64,000 bases of DNA from Chryseobacterium aurantiacum (GTDB taxonomy: Bacteria > Bacteroidota > Bacteroidia > Flavobacteriales > Weeksellaceae), in NCBI RefSeq assembly GCF_003020585.1, contig NZ_PXUE01000007.1:124001-188000 (forward strand), given 5' to 3'. The notes under the pieces are model-generated. The model saw nothing but the letters and a program-made list of their open reading frames with translations, made no database searches and was not told the origin of the DNA. Shown in pieces: positions 27,391 through 35,250 of the stretch. The translations under genes and the position numbers were made by a program. Position 1 is the first letter of the stretch. Each line of letters starts with the position of its first letter.

Positions 27391-28761
27391 ATGCAGAGAA
27401 TTCGATACTCTAGATACCTGAAATCGATCATCATTTTGCTTGACCTTATGGTTATTGCATCTATCTTTATATTCTTTTTTATAAGCAGAAACGAAGATTT
27501 AAAGTATCATAAGGAAACCTGGTATCAGAACGCTTTTTCGTTGATTTTGATATTTTTGTTCTGGGTGTTATTAAGCGGTAGAACAAAAATATACAATATC
27601 CCGAGGAACCTTACCTATACCCTATTTCTGGAACGCCTTTTAATTCATTTTATATCTTTTATACTTGGTGTTCTGCTTATCGGAAAGGTAAGTAAAAATG
27701 TATTCTTCAATTCGGATATTTATTGGTTGTCTTTCTATTTGTTTGCATTTATCTTTTTGGCAAAATCACTTATTTATTTTTCCATTAAGTATTTCAGGTC
27801 TTTAGGAGCTAACTACAGAAATGTAATGTTTTTAGGAGATAATGATTCTACTGAGATCCTGAAGAATATATTTAAAGACCGTAAAGACTATGGATACAAA
27901 ATGTTTGAATATAATAGTAAAGATATCAATGCAGGTGAACTAGTTGACTTTTGGAAAAGCAATGGAATTCATACCTTATTTTTATCTACAGAAAACTCCT
28001 ACACCGAAGAGGCAGAGTCTAAAATATTCAAACTGGCAGAGGAAAACAAGGTTCATATTTCCTTGATACCAAGCATCAAACAAAGTGATTTCTTCTTGTA
28101 TGATCTTGGATATATACAGACCCAGCCCGTTCTTAATCAGGCAAGATATCCACTGGACTATTATTCCAACTTCCTGATGAAAAGAGCATTTGATATTGTT
28201 TTTTCAATCATTGTATTAATTACTATTTGCTCATGGGTATTTCCGATTATAGCCATATTAATTAAGACAACATCCAAAGGACCTGTTTTTTTCCTTCAAA
28301 AAAGATATGGTTTCCATGAGGAAGTATTTAACTGTATCAAATTCAGAACCATGGTGGTAAATGACGAATCTACCACCCAGACCACCAAAGAAAATGATTC
28401 AAGAATTACCACAATAGGTAAATTTTTACGGAAAACAAGTCTTGATGAGCTTCCACAATTCCTGAATGTATTAAAGGGAGAAATGTCTGTTGTAGGACCA
28501 CGGCCTCATATGCTGGCTGTAGATAATTACTACAAACCAAAAATCGGCAGATATAGTTTAAGGAGCATGGTAAGCCCCGGAATTACAGGTCTGGCACAGG
28601 TAAATGGGCTGCGTGGGGATTCCGGCAATGTAGAAGTAGAAATGAAAAAAAGAATTCTGGCCGATGCATTTTATGTAAGAAACTGGAGTTTTGTACTGGA
28701 TATGGTCATTATTTTAAAAACCGTTTTACTAGTCATTGGCGGTGATAAAAACGCAAAATAA
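27391..28761 (+). CDS. Undecaprenyl-phosphate sugar-phosphotransferase (exopolysaccharide initiating enzyme)
   Basis: A protein of 456 residues with four N-terminal membrane segments, a nucleotide-binding-like middle domain (YRNVMFLGDNDSTEILKNIF) and a C-terminal bacterial sugar transferase domain. The latter starts MKRAFDIVFSIIVLITICSW (about 263-282) and continues KTTSKGPVFFLQKRYGFH, FKCIKFRTM-like FNCIKFRTMVVNDE, TSLDELPQFLNVLKGEMSVV, GPRPHM and GITGLAQVNGLRG. It moves a sugar-1-phosphate onto undecaprenyl phosphate, the first step of capsule or O-glycan assembly. It is not clustered with other glycan genes here; the FkbM/GT4/flippase group is 20 kb away. Confidence 0.93.
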   Translation: MQRIRYSRYLKSIIILLDLMVIASIFIFFFISRNEDLKYHKETWYQNAFSLILIFLFWVLLSGRTKIYNIPRNLTYTLFLERLLIHFISFILGVLLIGKVSKNVFFNSDIYWLSFYLFAFIFLAKSLIYFSIKYFRSLGANYRNVMFLGDNDSTEILKNIFKDRKDYGYKMFEYNSKDINAGELVDFWKSNGIHTLFLSTENSYTEEAESKIFKLAEENKVHISLIPSIKQSDFFLYDLGYIQTQPVLNQARYPLDYYSNFLMKRAFDIVFSIIVLITICSWVFPIIAILIKTTSKGPVFFLQKRYGFHEEVFNCIKFRTMVVNDESTTQTTKENDSRITTIGKFLRKTSLDELPQFLNVLKGEMSVVGPRPHMLAVDNYYKPKIGRYSLRSMVSPGITGLAQVNGLRGDSGNVEVEMKKRILADAFYVRNWSFVLDMVIILKTVLLVIGGDKNAK

Positions 28762-28857
28762 AGATGAACTTAGGGTGAGGATAATTTTAACATTTTCTAG
28801 GCTTTTGTCTTCACTTCAACCGTAGCCTAATTCAATAAAAAAGTCTAATTTAGCAGT

Positions 28858-29610
28858 ATGTTAAAAAAGTTTTTCACAGCAGTAGGGGAATATATGATCC
28901 TTCTAGGAAAATCCCTGCAGAAACCCCAGAAAATGAAAGTTTTTTGGAAGCTGTTCATGAGAGAAATTAATGATTTGGGAGTAAATTCTTTCGGACTTGT
29001 CATCTTCACGTCTATATTCGTAGGAGCAGTTGTAGCCATTCAAATGTTTAATAACTTTGATGCATCTTCTTTTCCTATTCCTCCCGCATTCGTAGGATAT
29101 GCCACAAAAGCAGTACTTATTCTGGAATTTGCCCCTACTATTATCAGCTTAATTTTGGCCGGTAAAGTAGGTTCCTATATTGCCTCCAGTATTGGAACAA
29201 TGAGGGTTTCTGAACAGATTGATGCCTTGGATATTATGGGAGTAAATTCACCCAACTTTTTGATATTTCCAAAAATCATCGCTTGTATGCTTTTCAATCC
29301 TCTTCTTATCGCTATCAGTATTGTATTTGGTATTGGCGGTGGATATATTGCAGGGCTTTTAACAGGAAACTGGACTCCTAACGATTATATTACTGGTATT
29401 CAGATGTATATGCCTAATATTTTTATTTATTATGCATTTACTAAAACCACTGTTTTTGCATTTATTATTGCAACGGTGCCTTCTTACTTCGGATATTTTG
29501 TAAAAGGAGGATCCCTTGAAGTAGGTAGAGCCAGTACCCAGGCCGTGGTATGGACAATGGTATTTATTATCATTTCTGAATTAATTTTAACCCAATTAAT
29601 ATTAAGCTAA
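28858..29610 (+). CDS. mlaE: MlaE family ABC transporter permease
   Basis: An inner-membrane permease of 250 residues. The MlaE pattern is present: an N-terminal amphipathic helix (MLKKFFTAVGEYMILLGK), FTSIFVGAVVAIQMFNNF, LEFAPTIISLILAGKVGSYI, the family GTMRVSEQIDALDIMGVN loop (about 117-134) and a C-terminal ISELILTQLILS. With the ATPase that overlaps its stop by one base, it forms the energised core of a phospholipid transporter linked to MCE-ring proteins. An MCE (MlaD-like) gene is found in this window at 10.3-11.3 kb rather than next door. Confidence 0.93.
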   Translation: MLKKFFTAVGEYMILLGKSLQKPQKMKVFWKLFMREINDLGVNSFGLVIFTSIFVGAVVAIQMFNNFDASSFPIPPAFVGYATKAVLILEFAPTIISLILAGKVGSYIASSIGTMRVSEQIDALDIMGVNSPNFLIFPKIIACMLFNPLLIAISIVFGIGGGYIAGLLTGNWTPNDYITGIQMYMPNIFIYYAFTKTTVFAFIIATVPSYFGYFVKGGSLEVGRASTQAVVWTMVFIIISELILTQLILS

Positions 29611-30419
29611 TGATTGAGGTAAAGGATCTTAAGAAAAGTTTTGATGATGTTGAAGTACTTAAGGGAATTTCAACTTCATTTGATAAAGGAAAAGTAAACT
29701 TAATCATTGGGCAGAGTGGTTCCGGAAAAACAGTTTTTCTTAAAAGTTTATTGAATGTTTATATGCCATCATCAGGAGAAATCTTGTTTGACGGTAGAGA
29801 TGTAAATACGATGAACAGAGAAGAGAAACAACATCTCCGATCAGAAATTGGAACCGTATTCCAGGGAAGTGCTTTGTTTGACTCATTAACGGTAGAGGAA
29901 AATATTATGTTCCCGCTGGATATGTTCACCAATCTTACCTACAGAGAAAAGAAGAAAAGAGTTTTCGAAGTAATAGGAAGAGTTCACCTTGACAAGGCCG
30001 ACAAAAAGTATCCCTCTGAGATCTCAGGAGGAATGCAAAAAAGAGTTGCCATTGCAAGAGCAATTGTGAACAATCCTAAATATTTATTCTGTGATGAACC
30101 CAATTCAGGTCTTGACCCTTATACCTCTAAGGTAATTGATGATCTTCTTTATGAAATCACCAAAGAATACAATACCACAACCATCATCAATACCCACGAT
30201 ATGAACTCTGTAATGACGATTGGCGAGAAAATTGTATACCTAAGACTTGGAATCAAGGAATGGGAAGGTAATAAGGATATCCTGATTACTGCAGGCAATA
30301 AAAATCTGATTGATTTCGTTTATTCTTCAGAACTGTTTAAAGAGCTGAGAGAATACTTACTTGAGAATAATAAAACGATTGAAAATACAAAAATAGACGA
30401 TAATGAAAAAGGTACTTAG
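29610..30419 (+). CDS. mlaF: MlaF-type ABC transporter ATP-binding protein
   Basis: An ABC ATPase of 269 residues. Walker A LIIGQSGSGKTVFLKSL (about 31-47), Q-loop IGTVFQGSALFDSLT, signature ISGGMQKRVAIARAI (about 141-155), Walker B YLFCDEPNSGLDP and switch His in INTHDMNSV are all present. The signature 'SGGMQKR' is the usual MlaF form. The ATG overlaps the mlaE stop by one base (ATGA-type coupling). The C-terminal ~25 residues are an acidic Asn-rich tail and overlap the downstream beta-barrel gene by 17 bp. Confidence 0.95.
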   Translation: MIEVKDLKKSFDDVEVLKGISTSFDKGKVNLIIGQSGSGKTVFLKSLLNVYMPSSGEILFDGRDVNTMNREEKQHLRSEIGTVFQGSALFDSLTVEENIMFPLDMFTNLTYREKKKRVFEVIGRVHLDKADKKYPSEISGGMQKRVAIARAIVNNPKYLFCDEPNSGLDPYTSKVIDDLLYEITKEYNTTTIINTHDMNSVMTIGEKIVYLRLGIKEWEGNKDILITAGNKNLIDFVYSSELFKELREYLLENNKTIENTKIDDNEKGT

Positions 30420-31014
30420 TATAGCATTAGTAGGGTTTTCAATGTGGGCTTCTGCACAGATATCACTGGCAGCTAAAGCTAACTTAATATTTCCTACAGG
30501 CTCACCATCATGGTCAAACATTAAAGGAACCGTGAATGATGCTATTGAAGGAACAGGAAAAAACAATGTAGGATTCAATGCAGGACTTTCCTTAAAAGTA
30601 GGGTTACCTACTGCATTCTTTTTAATGCCGGAAATTTACTATACTCACTTCAAAAATGAGTTTACTACAGAGAACACTACTTTTGATGTTAAAAGCAACC
30701 GTATTGATGTTCCTGTTCTTTTAGGATATAATGTTTTGGGTAATATGTTGGGGGTTTTCGTAGGACCTGTCGGAAGCTTTAATCTAAGCAAAGACAATAC
30801 CTACAATGACTTCAAGGAAAATGCTAAAAATAATTTTACAGTTGGCTACCAATTCGGGGCACAGCTTGAAATCAAAAAGCTTATTGTGAATGCAAAATAT
30901 GAAGGGGCATTCAGTAAGGATGAAAGAAATTTCATCAATAAGGTTTCCGGTTCTGAGATCAGATACGACAACAGACCCAACTTATTTATGGTAGGTTTAG
31001 GATATAAATTTTAA
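30403..31014 (+). CDS. Outer-membrane beta-barrel (porin-family) protein
   Basis: A protein of 203 residues with a signal peptide (MKKVLSIALVGFSMWASAQ) and then alternating hydrophobic strands and Gly/Asn turns, ending in an aromatic-terminal strand (NLFMVGLGYKF), as in PF13568-type small barrels of Bacteroidetes. Examples of strands are ISLAAKANLIFPTG and VGFNAGLSLKVGLPTAFFLM. It overlaps mlaF by 17 bp, so it is co-translated with the lipid transporter and may be its outer-membrane partner (inference). A terminator follows. Confidence 0.85.
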   Translation: MKKVLSIALVGFSMWASAQISLAAKANLIFPTGSPSWSNIKGTVNDAIEGTGKNNVGFNAGLSLKVGLPTAFFLMPEIYYTHFKNEFTTENTTFDVKSNRIDVPVLLGYNVLGNMLGVFVGPVGSFNLSKDNTYNDFKENAKNNFTVGYQFGAQLEIKKLIVNAKYEGAFSKDERNFINKVSGSEIRYDNRPNLFMVGLGYKF

Positions 31015-31039
31015 TCAACGATTGAAAATAACAACTTAA

Positions 31040-31070
31040 AATCCTCAAATTTTATATTTGAGGATTTTTA
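31040..31070 (+). terminator. Terminator of the mlaEF operon, overlapping the convergent gene's end
   Basis: AATCCTCAAA(TTTTATA)TTTGAGGATT plus a T run. The stop codon of the minus-strand gene (31052-31054) lies in the loop, so the two transcription units share these bases. Confidence 0.82.
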
Positions 31071-31363
31071 TTTTGGTTTTCAAGCTCCGCCTGGCGTTTT
31101 GCAATTTCTGCAGCCTGCTTTTCAAGTTCTTCTTTTTCTTTTTGAAGCTGCTTAAACTCTTTTTTCTTTTGTTCTGCCTTCATCGCACTTCCTTTGCTCA
31201 GGTATCCTACCATTCCTCCAATGATTAATCCTATTCCGACACCGGCCATCATACCCATGATATGAGAGATTTTAATCTGTTCAACAGCAAAATCTGTGGT
31301 AAGATAAAAAAGTAAAGCAGAAACTGCTAAGAGGATAAGTCCGGTAATTGATAAACTCTTCAT
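31052..31363 (-). CDS. Hypothetical membrane protein with C-terminal coiled coil
   Basis: A protein of 103 residues. Two membrane segments (SITGLILLAVSALLFYLTT, about 4-22; MGMMAGVGIGLIIGGMVGYL, about 36-55) are followed by a 45-residue charged helix of Lys/Glu/Gln heptads (EQKKKEFKQLQKEKEELEKQ). The layout resembles small membrane-anchored coiled-coil scaffolds. No family or function is recognised. It has its own unit between convergent mlaEF and the M48 protease gene. Confidence 0.7.
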   Translation of the reverse strand: MKSLSITGLILLAVSALLFYLTTDFAVEQIKISHIMGMMAGVGIGLIIGGMVGYLSKGSAMKAEQKKKEFKQLQKEKEELEKQAAEIAKRQAELENQNKNPQI

Positions 31364-31450
31364 AATATTGTGTTTAGGTGGTTACATTAAAAAAGCCTTA
31401 CCAAATTTACTAAAAATTTAATAAGGCTCTACTCAAGATTAAAATTCTAA

Positions 31451-32257
31451 TTACATTTTTCCTCCTGCAGCCTTATAATATTCTAAAGCTTTTGGTAAAT
31501 CTTTATTGATATCCGAGATTCTTGTCTCAGGATTCGGGTGAGTGGATAAAAACTCAGGTTGTCTTGCTCCTGAAGAAGCACCTTCCATTCTGTTCCAGAA
31601 AGGGATAGCTGCTCTTGGGTCATATCCGGCCATAGACATCAGGTAAAGTCCCATTTCATCAGCTTCAGACTCCTGTCCTCTTCCATACTTCAATAAGGCT
31701 ACCTGAGAACCAATAGGATATACTTTCTGGAAAACGTTTGCCCATTGTGCATTTGAAATTGCTCCGCCAAGAATAGCTCCTCCGTACTGAGCCATCATAG
31801 CTTGAGAAATTCTTTCGTTTCCATGTCCTGCCAATGCGTGCGAAACTTCATGTCCCATTACCACAGCAAGTCCGTTGTCATCCTTTGTAACTGGCAGGAT
31901 TCCTGTATAAACAGCTACCTTACCTCCAGGCATACACCATGCATTCAACTCATTGCTTTGCAGAAGATTAAATTCCCAACTATAGCTGGCAAGATCTGCT
32001 GATCTTCCTATATTTTGATAATATCTTTCTGCAGCATTTTTTATTCTGTTTCCTACATTTACCACTCTCTTAGCATCTGATGTTCCGGTAATTACTTTAC
32101 CTTTAGACAATGTCGTTTTGTATTCTTGTGCAGACATTGTTAAAATTTCTGAATTATTGGCCAGCTGTAAAGATGACCTCCCTGTAATAGGGTTGGTCGT
32201 ACAAGCTGTGATCGACAGAGCGATTGCTCCAATTCCAAATAGATGTGTAACTTTCAT
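31451..32257 (-). CDS. M48 family metalloprotease, lipoprotein
   Basis: A zinc protease of 268 residues related to LoiP/BepA-type periplasmic M48 enzymes. The signal peptide ends with a lipobox (IALSITAC, cysteine about 19) followed by TTNPITGRSSLQL, a common start of this family. The active site HEVSHALAGHGNERIS gives HEXXH at about 130-134, and the third zinc ligand Glu is in GQESEADEMGLYLM. The C-terminus carries LSTHPNPETRISDI. It probably clears misfolded outer-membrane proteins. Transcribed alone; the divergent DUF4251 gene is 106 bp away. Confidence 0.92.
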   Translation of the reverse strand: MKVTHLFGIGAIALSITACTTNPITGRSSLQLANNSEILTMSAQEYKTTLSKGKVITGTSDAKRVVNVGNRIKNAAERYYQNIGRSADLASYSWEFNLLQSNELNAWCMPGGKVAVYTGILPVTKDDNGLAVVMGHEVSHALAGHGNERISQAMMAQYGGAILGGAISNAQWANVFQKVYPIGSQVALLKYGRGQESEADEMGLYLMSMAGYDPRAAIPFWNRMEGASSGARQPEFLSTHPNPETRISDINKDLPKALEYYKAAGGKM

Positions 32258-32316
32258 AGTTTGAGTGTTAATAATTCAACCTTAACAATTTTTATTCCAA
32301 AATATTGAAGATGGAA

Positions 32317-32324
32317 TATATTTG
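32317..32324 (+). promoter_or_regulatory. -7 element of the DUF4251 gene
   Basis: TATATTTG, an exact TAnnTTTG match, 40 bp before the ATG at 32364. No -33 TTG at standard distance. Confidence 0.5.
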
Positions 32325-32363
32325 CATACATTTTGCTGTTTAAATGTAATAATTATATTTATT

Positions 32364-32912
32364 ATGAAAAAGTATATTTCTCTTCTGATGATCTTTGGGT
32401 TTCTGTTCTTCTTTCAGAGCTGTGCCTCACAGGGTTCATCAGATCCAAAAATAGTAAATACGCTGGTGGATTCTCAGGAGTTTACTTTCCATGCACAAAG
32501 GGCTAATCCAACGAATTATGATGTAATAAACGTAATGAATTCGCTGCCGAACACCACCTCTACCAGAATGTTGAATCTGGATGGAGACTACACCATTGAT
32601 GTAACGAAAAGTACCGTGGAGGTAGTATTGCCTTACTTTGGAAGATTATTTAACCCAACTTACGGAAATACAGACAATAACAGCTACAGGTTTACATCAA
32701 AAGACTTCTCTATTAATAAATCTCAAAATAAAAAAGGCACGTGGCTGTTTAGAATCAAACCTAACGATGTAAAAACGGTGGATGAAATCAATATTGAAAT
32801 CTTTAAAAACGGTAAAGCATTCGTTTCTATAAGAAGTAATGACAGACAACCAATCACTTATGACGGGTATGTTTCTAAAAGTGAAGTAAAACAGGAAAAG
32901 CAAAAACTTTAA
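32364..32912 (+). CDS. DUF4251 domain-containing lipoprotein
   Basis: A protein of 182 residues. The signal peptide MKKYISLLMIFGFLFFFQSC puts the lipobox cysteine at 20. The DUF4251 domain fills the rest: QEFTFHAQRANPTNYDVINV, LNLDGDYTIDVTKSTVEVVL, PYFGRLFNPTYG, then FSINKSQNKKGTWLFRIKP. The family is restricted to Bacteroidetes and has no known role beyond a periplasmic beta fold. The ATG at 32364 is preferred to an upstream non-ATG start because of the lipoprotein signal and the TATATTTG box. Its end overlaps the convergent meaB stop by 4 bp. Confidence 0.85.
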   Translation: MKKYISLLMIFGFLFFFQSCASQGSSDPKIVNTLVDSQEFTFHAQRANPTNYDVINVMNSLPNTTSTRMLNLDGDYTIDVTKSTVEVVLPYFGRLFNPTYGNTDNNSYRFTSKDFSINKSQNKKGTWLFRIKPNDVKTVDEINIEIFKNGKAFVSIRSNDRQPITYDGYVSKSEVKQEKQKL

Positions 32913-33901
32913 TCCCTGTTTTCACTCAATAAAAATTTTTCAACAAATAATTTTGCTTCAGTACTTGGATTAGAAACCATCTCTGAAGCATTTTTTTTAT
33001 GCATAAGGTAAGCCTCTTCTACTGCATTGCTTTTTTTCATCAGAGATAAAATATATTCCTGCACCCAATATTCAAAGCGTTTCTCTGCCTGCTGGGTACG
33101 AATTTCCTCGAAGCGTCCTGCATTTTTTTTCAAGTCAATAAATTCGGAGATCTTATCATAGATTTCCTGTAGACCCTCATTATGCAGAGCTGATCCCAAT
33201 AAAACAGGAATTTTCCATCCTTTCTCTTTTGGTGGGATAAAATCTAATGCTCTTTTTAACTCCAGCCTTGTATTTTTTGCTTTTTGAAAATTATCCTGAT
33301 CTACTTTATTAATGAAAATAACGTCTACCATTTCCATAATACCGCGTTTTATGCCCTGAAGCTCATCTCCACCTCCAATAATTTTAAGAAATAGAAAAAC
33401 ATCGGTAATATCAGCAACCAAAACTTCTGACTGTCCCACTCCAACGGTTTCAATCAAAATATAATCATAACCTGCTGCTTCACAGATCATCATGGTTTCA
33501 AAAGTAGTATTGGCAACCCCTCCTAAAAATCCCGAGCTTGGGGACGGACGGATGAAAGCGTTTTCTTCTTTGGCTAACTCTTCCATTCGGGTTTTATCTC
33601 CCAAAATACTTCCTTTATTAATGGAAGAACTGGGATCAATAGCAAGAACGGCTACTTTTTTACCCTGGGCAATAGCCAGTCTCCCGAAGCTTTCAATAAA
33701 GGTGGATTTTCCGGCACCCGGAACTCCTGTAACTCCTACTCTTATTGACTTTCCTGTAAAGGGCATAATTCTTTTCAGAAGTTCCTCTGCCTGTATTCTG
33801 TGCTCTGCCTTTTTACTTTCAACTAAGGTAATTGCTTTTGCAATCAGGCGTTTGTTTCCTGATTGTATTCCCTCAATTAATTCTTCTGTAGAAAATTTCA
33901 T
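32909..33901 (-). CDS. meaB: Methylmalonyl-CoA mutase-associated GTPase MeaB
   Basis: A G3E-family GTPase of 330 residues that loads and protects adenosylcobalamin in methylmalonyl-CoA mutase. Motifs: P-loop GVTGVPGAGKSTFIESFG (about 47-64), LAIDPSSSINKGSILGDKTR, Walker B ETVGVGQSEVLVADI, base-recognition INKVDQ. The mutase gene lies 7 kb upstream on the same strand (41070-43190). The ATG at 33901 is preferred over a TTG at 33937, because a -33/-7 promoter lies in between. A leaderless or nearly leaderless mRNA is then implied. Confidence 0.95.
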   Translation of the reverse strand: MKFSTEELIEGIQSGNKRLIAKAITLVESKKAEHRIQAEELLKRIMPFTGKSIRVGVTGVPGAGKSTFIESFGRLAIAQGKKVAVLAIDPSSSINKGSILGDKTRMEELAKEENAFIRPSPSSGFLGGVANTTFETMMICEAAGYDYILIETVGVGQSEVLVADITDVFLFLKIIGGGDELQGIKRGIMEMVDVIFINKVDQDNFQKAKNTRLELKRALDFIPPKEKGWKIPVLLGSALHNEGLQEIYDKISEFIDLKKNAGRFEEIRTQQAEKRFEYWVQEYILSLMKKSNAVEEAYLMHKKNASEMVSNPSTEAKLFVEKFLLSENRD

Positions 33902-33906
33902 TGATT

Positions 33907-33937
33907 CAAAAATAATAATTAAAAAGTGAATGGTCAA
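33907..33937 (-). promoter_or_regulatory. Promoter of meaB
   Basis: On the minus strand TTG (33935-33937), 20 bp spacer, TATTTTTG (33907-33914), ideal Bacteroidetes spacing. The predicted start at about 33900 coincides with the meaB ATG. Confidence 0.55.
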
Positions 33938-34069
33938 GAGTTCGGTACCAATGTCTAAACAAAAGGTTGATTATGGGTCAATTCACATTTTATTATTCAC
34001 ACTATTTTAATTTTTATTTCTTCTAAATTAAAACTAGAACCCACTGTATCAAAGGGTTCCGGAATTTAT

Positions 34070-34077
34070 TACATTTG
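34070..34077 (+). promoter_or_regulatory. -7 element of the tandem cytochrome c genes
   Basis: TACATTTG matches TAnnTTTG exactly, giving a start near 34084 and a leader of about 15 nt. Confidence 0.5.
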
Positions 34078-34098
34078 TTATCTATCAAAATAAGAAAC

Positions 34099-34392
34099 AT
34101 GAAAAAACTCATTGCTGCGGCATCATTCACTGCTATCCTTTTAGTTTCCTGTACTCCGAAAGCTTCAACCTCTACTGCTGTTACAGGAAGTGCTGCTTCT
34201 ACGGCTGAAGAGATTGCTCAGGGGAAAACTATTTTTGAGAATTCTTGTGGAAAGTGCCATAAACTCCCGGATCCTACGTCACACAATTCTGTACAATGGG
34301 TGGGAATTATGAATGCAATGGCTCCTAAGGCAAAACTTACGGATGATCAGCACAAGTGGGTTTATGATTATATTGTTTCTGTAAAGAAGTAA
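34099..34392 (+). CDS. Small c-type cytochrome lipoprotein (copy 1)
   Basis: A protein of 97 residues. Signal peptide MKKLIAAASFTAILLVSC gives a lipid-anchored cysteine at 18, then a Ser/Thr linker. The class I heme site is CGKCH (about residues 54-58, in TIFENSCGKCHKLPDP), and the distal Met is probably that in MNAMAPKAKLTDDQ. A single heme on a membrane-tethered domain suggests periplasmic electron carriage. It is 16 bp upstream of a paralogue with the same layout. Confidence 0.9.
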   Translation: MKKLIAAASFTAILLVSCTPKASTSTAVTGSAASTAEEIAQGKTIFENSCGKCHKLPDPTSHNSVQWVGIMNAMAPKAKLTDDQHKWVYDYIVSVKK

Positions 34393-34407
34393 TCACCAAA
34401 CAAAAAT

Positions 34408-34701
34408 ATGGGTATGAAAAAGTTAATCTTAAGCGGCATTGCAGCATCAGCATTTCTGGTGTCTTGTGGTCCAAAAAGTACGGCTGTAACAGGGCCGAAG
34501 TATACCTCATCTGAACAGTTGGCTCAGGGAAAAACAATCTTTGAAAATTCCTGTGCAAAATGTCACAAACTGCCAGAACCTACAAAGCACGATAATCAGG
34601 GATGGATTAATACTTTAAGCAGAATGGCTCCCAAGGCTAAGCTTAATGATGATCAGCATCAAATGGTATATGATTATCTGATCTCTGTCAATAAAAAATA
34701 A
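34408..34701 (+). CDS. Small c-type cytochrome lipoprotein (copy 2)
   Basis: A protein of 97 residues, or 95 from the ATG at 34414. Lipobox LVSC (cysteine about 20), heme motif CAKCH in TIFENSCAKCHKLPEP, distal Met region LSRMAPKAKLNDDQH. It is a tandem duplicate of the preceding gene: the cores (AQGKTIFENSC, KCHKLP, MAPKAKL, DDQH, VYDYL/I) are nearly identical, while the linkers differ. It ends at a strong terminator, so both genes form a two-cistron unit. The redox partner is unknown. Confidence 0.9.
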   Translation: MGMKKLILSGIAASAFLVSCGPKSTAVTGPKYTSSEQLAQGKTIFENSCAKCHKLPEPTKHDNQGWINTLSRMAPKAKLNDDQHQMVYDYLISVNKK

Positions 34702-34727
34702 GCTTTCCATTGAAAGCTTATTTTTTT
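34697..34727 (+). terminator. Terminator between cytochrome pair and convergent RNA-repair operon
   Basis: AATAAGCTTTC(CATT)GAAAGCTTATT followed by T7. A-rich flank on the other side makes it usable by the minus-strand operon too. Confidence 0.85.
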
Positions 34728-34740
34728 AATTATACATTGA

Positions 34741-35250
34741 TTAAACAGTTGTCTTTTTTCGTGTTCTTGGTGTAGGCATCTTACCTTTCACCAGCTTTTC
34801 TCTATCTTCTAATATTTCTAGAGAGCTCCTGCAATAGCTGAACTTTCTGGCTTCTTTAAGTTCCTCCAGAGCTTGTTTATATTCACCTTTTCTTTCCATT
34901 AAGAGAGATTTACAGTTTAGAATCTCCGATTTATCAATACCTTTCATTCTCAAAGCATATCCAATCAATTTTTCTGCTTCTTCATAATCTTCATTGCTTA
35001 AAAGGCATTCGATGTAATATCTGGGTGTATTCACGTTTCCAATGTTGCTTTGCATAGCTTCTTCGAAATATTTCTTCCCGGTTTCATAGTCCTTTAAAAC
35101 CTCAGAATACACTCTACCCATCAGGCACAGGCTATCTGCATCTTCAGGTTCGTAGGAAAGGGCGTAATTCAGGGCATCCAGACACTCAGCCATATTATAA
35201 GGAAAATAGTCCAGAGCTTCAAAATAGTATTTATTTTTAGTTAAGGTCAT
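34741..35250 (-). CDS. Tetratricopeptide-repeat protein, last gene of the RNA-repair operon
   Basis: A soluble protein of 169 residues built of helical TPR-like pairs: AECLDALNYALSYEPEDADS, LCLMGRVYSEVLKDYETGKK, YFEEAMQSNIGN, YEEAEKLIGYALRMKG, YKQALEELKEARKF. The C-terminus is strongly basic (MPTPRTRKKTTV). No signal peptide. It overlaps prfH by 14 bp, so it is translationally coupled to a ribosome-rescue factor. A scaffolding or ribosome/RNA-contact role is possible but unproven. Confidence 0.8.
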   Translation of the reverse strand: MTLTKNKYYFEALDYFPYNMAECLDALNYALSYEPEDADSLCLMGRVYSEVLKDYETGKKYFEEAMQSNIGNVNTPRYYIECLLSNEDYEEAEKLIGYALRMKGIDKSEILNCKSLLMERKGEYKQALEELKEARKFSYCRSSLEILEDREKLVKGKMPTPRTRKKTTV

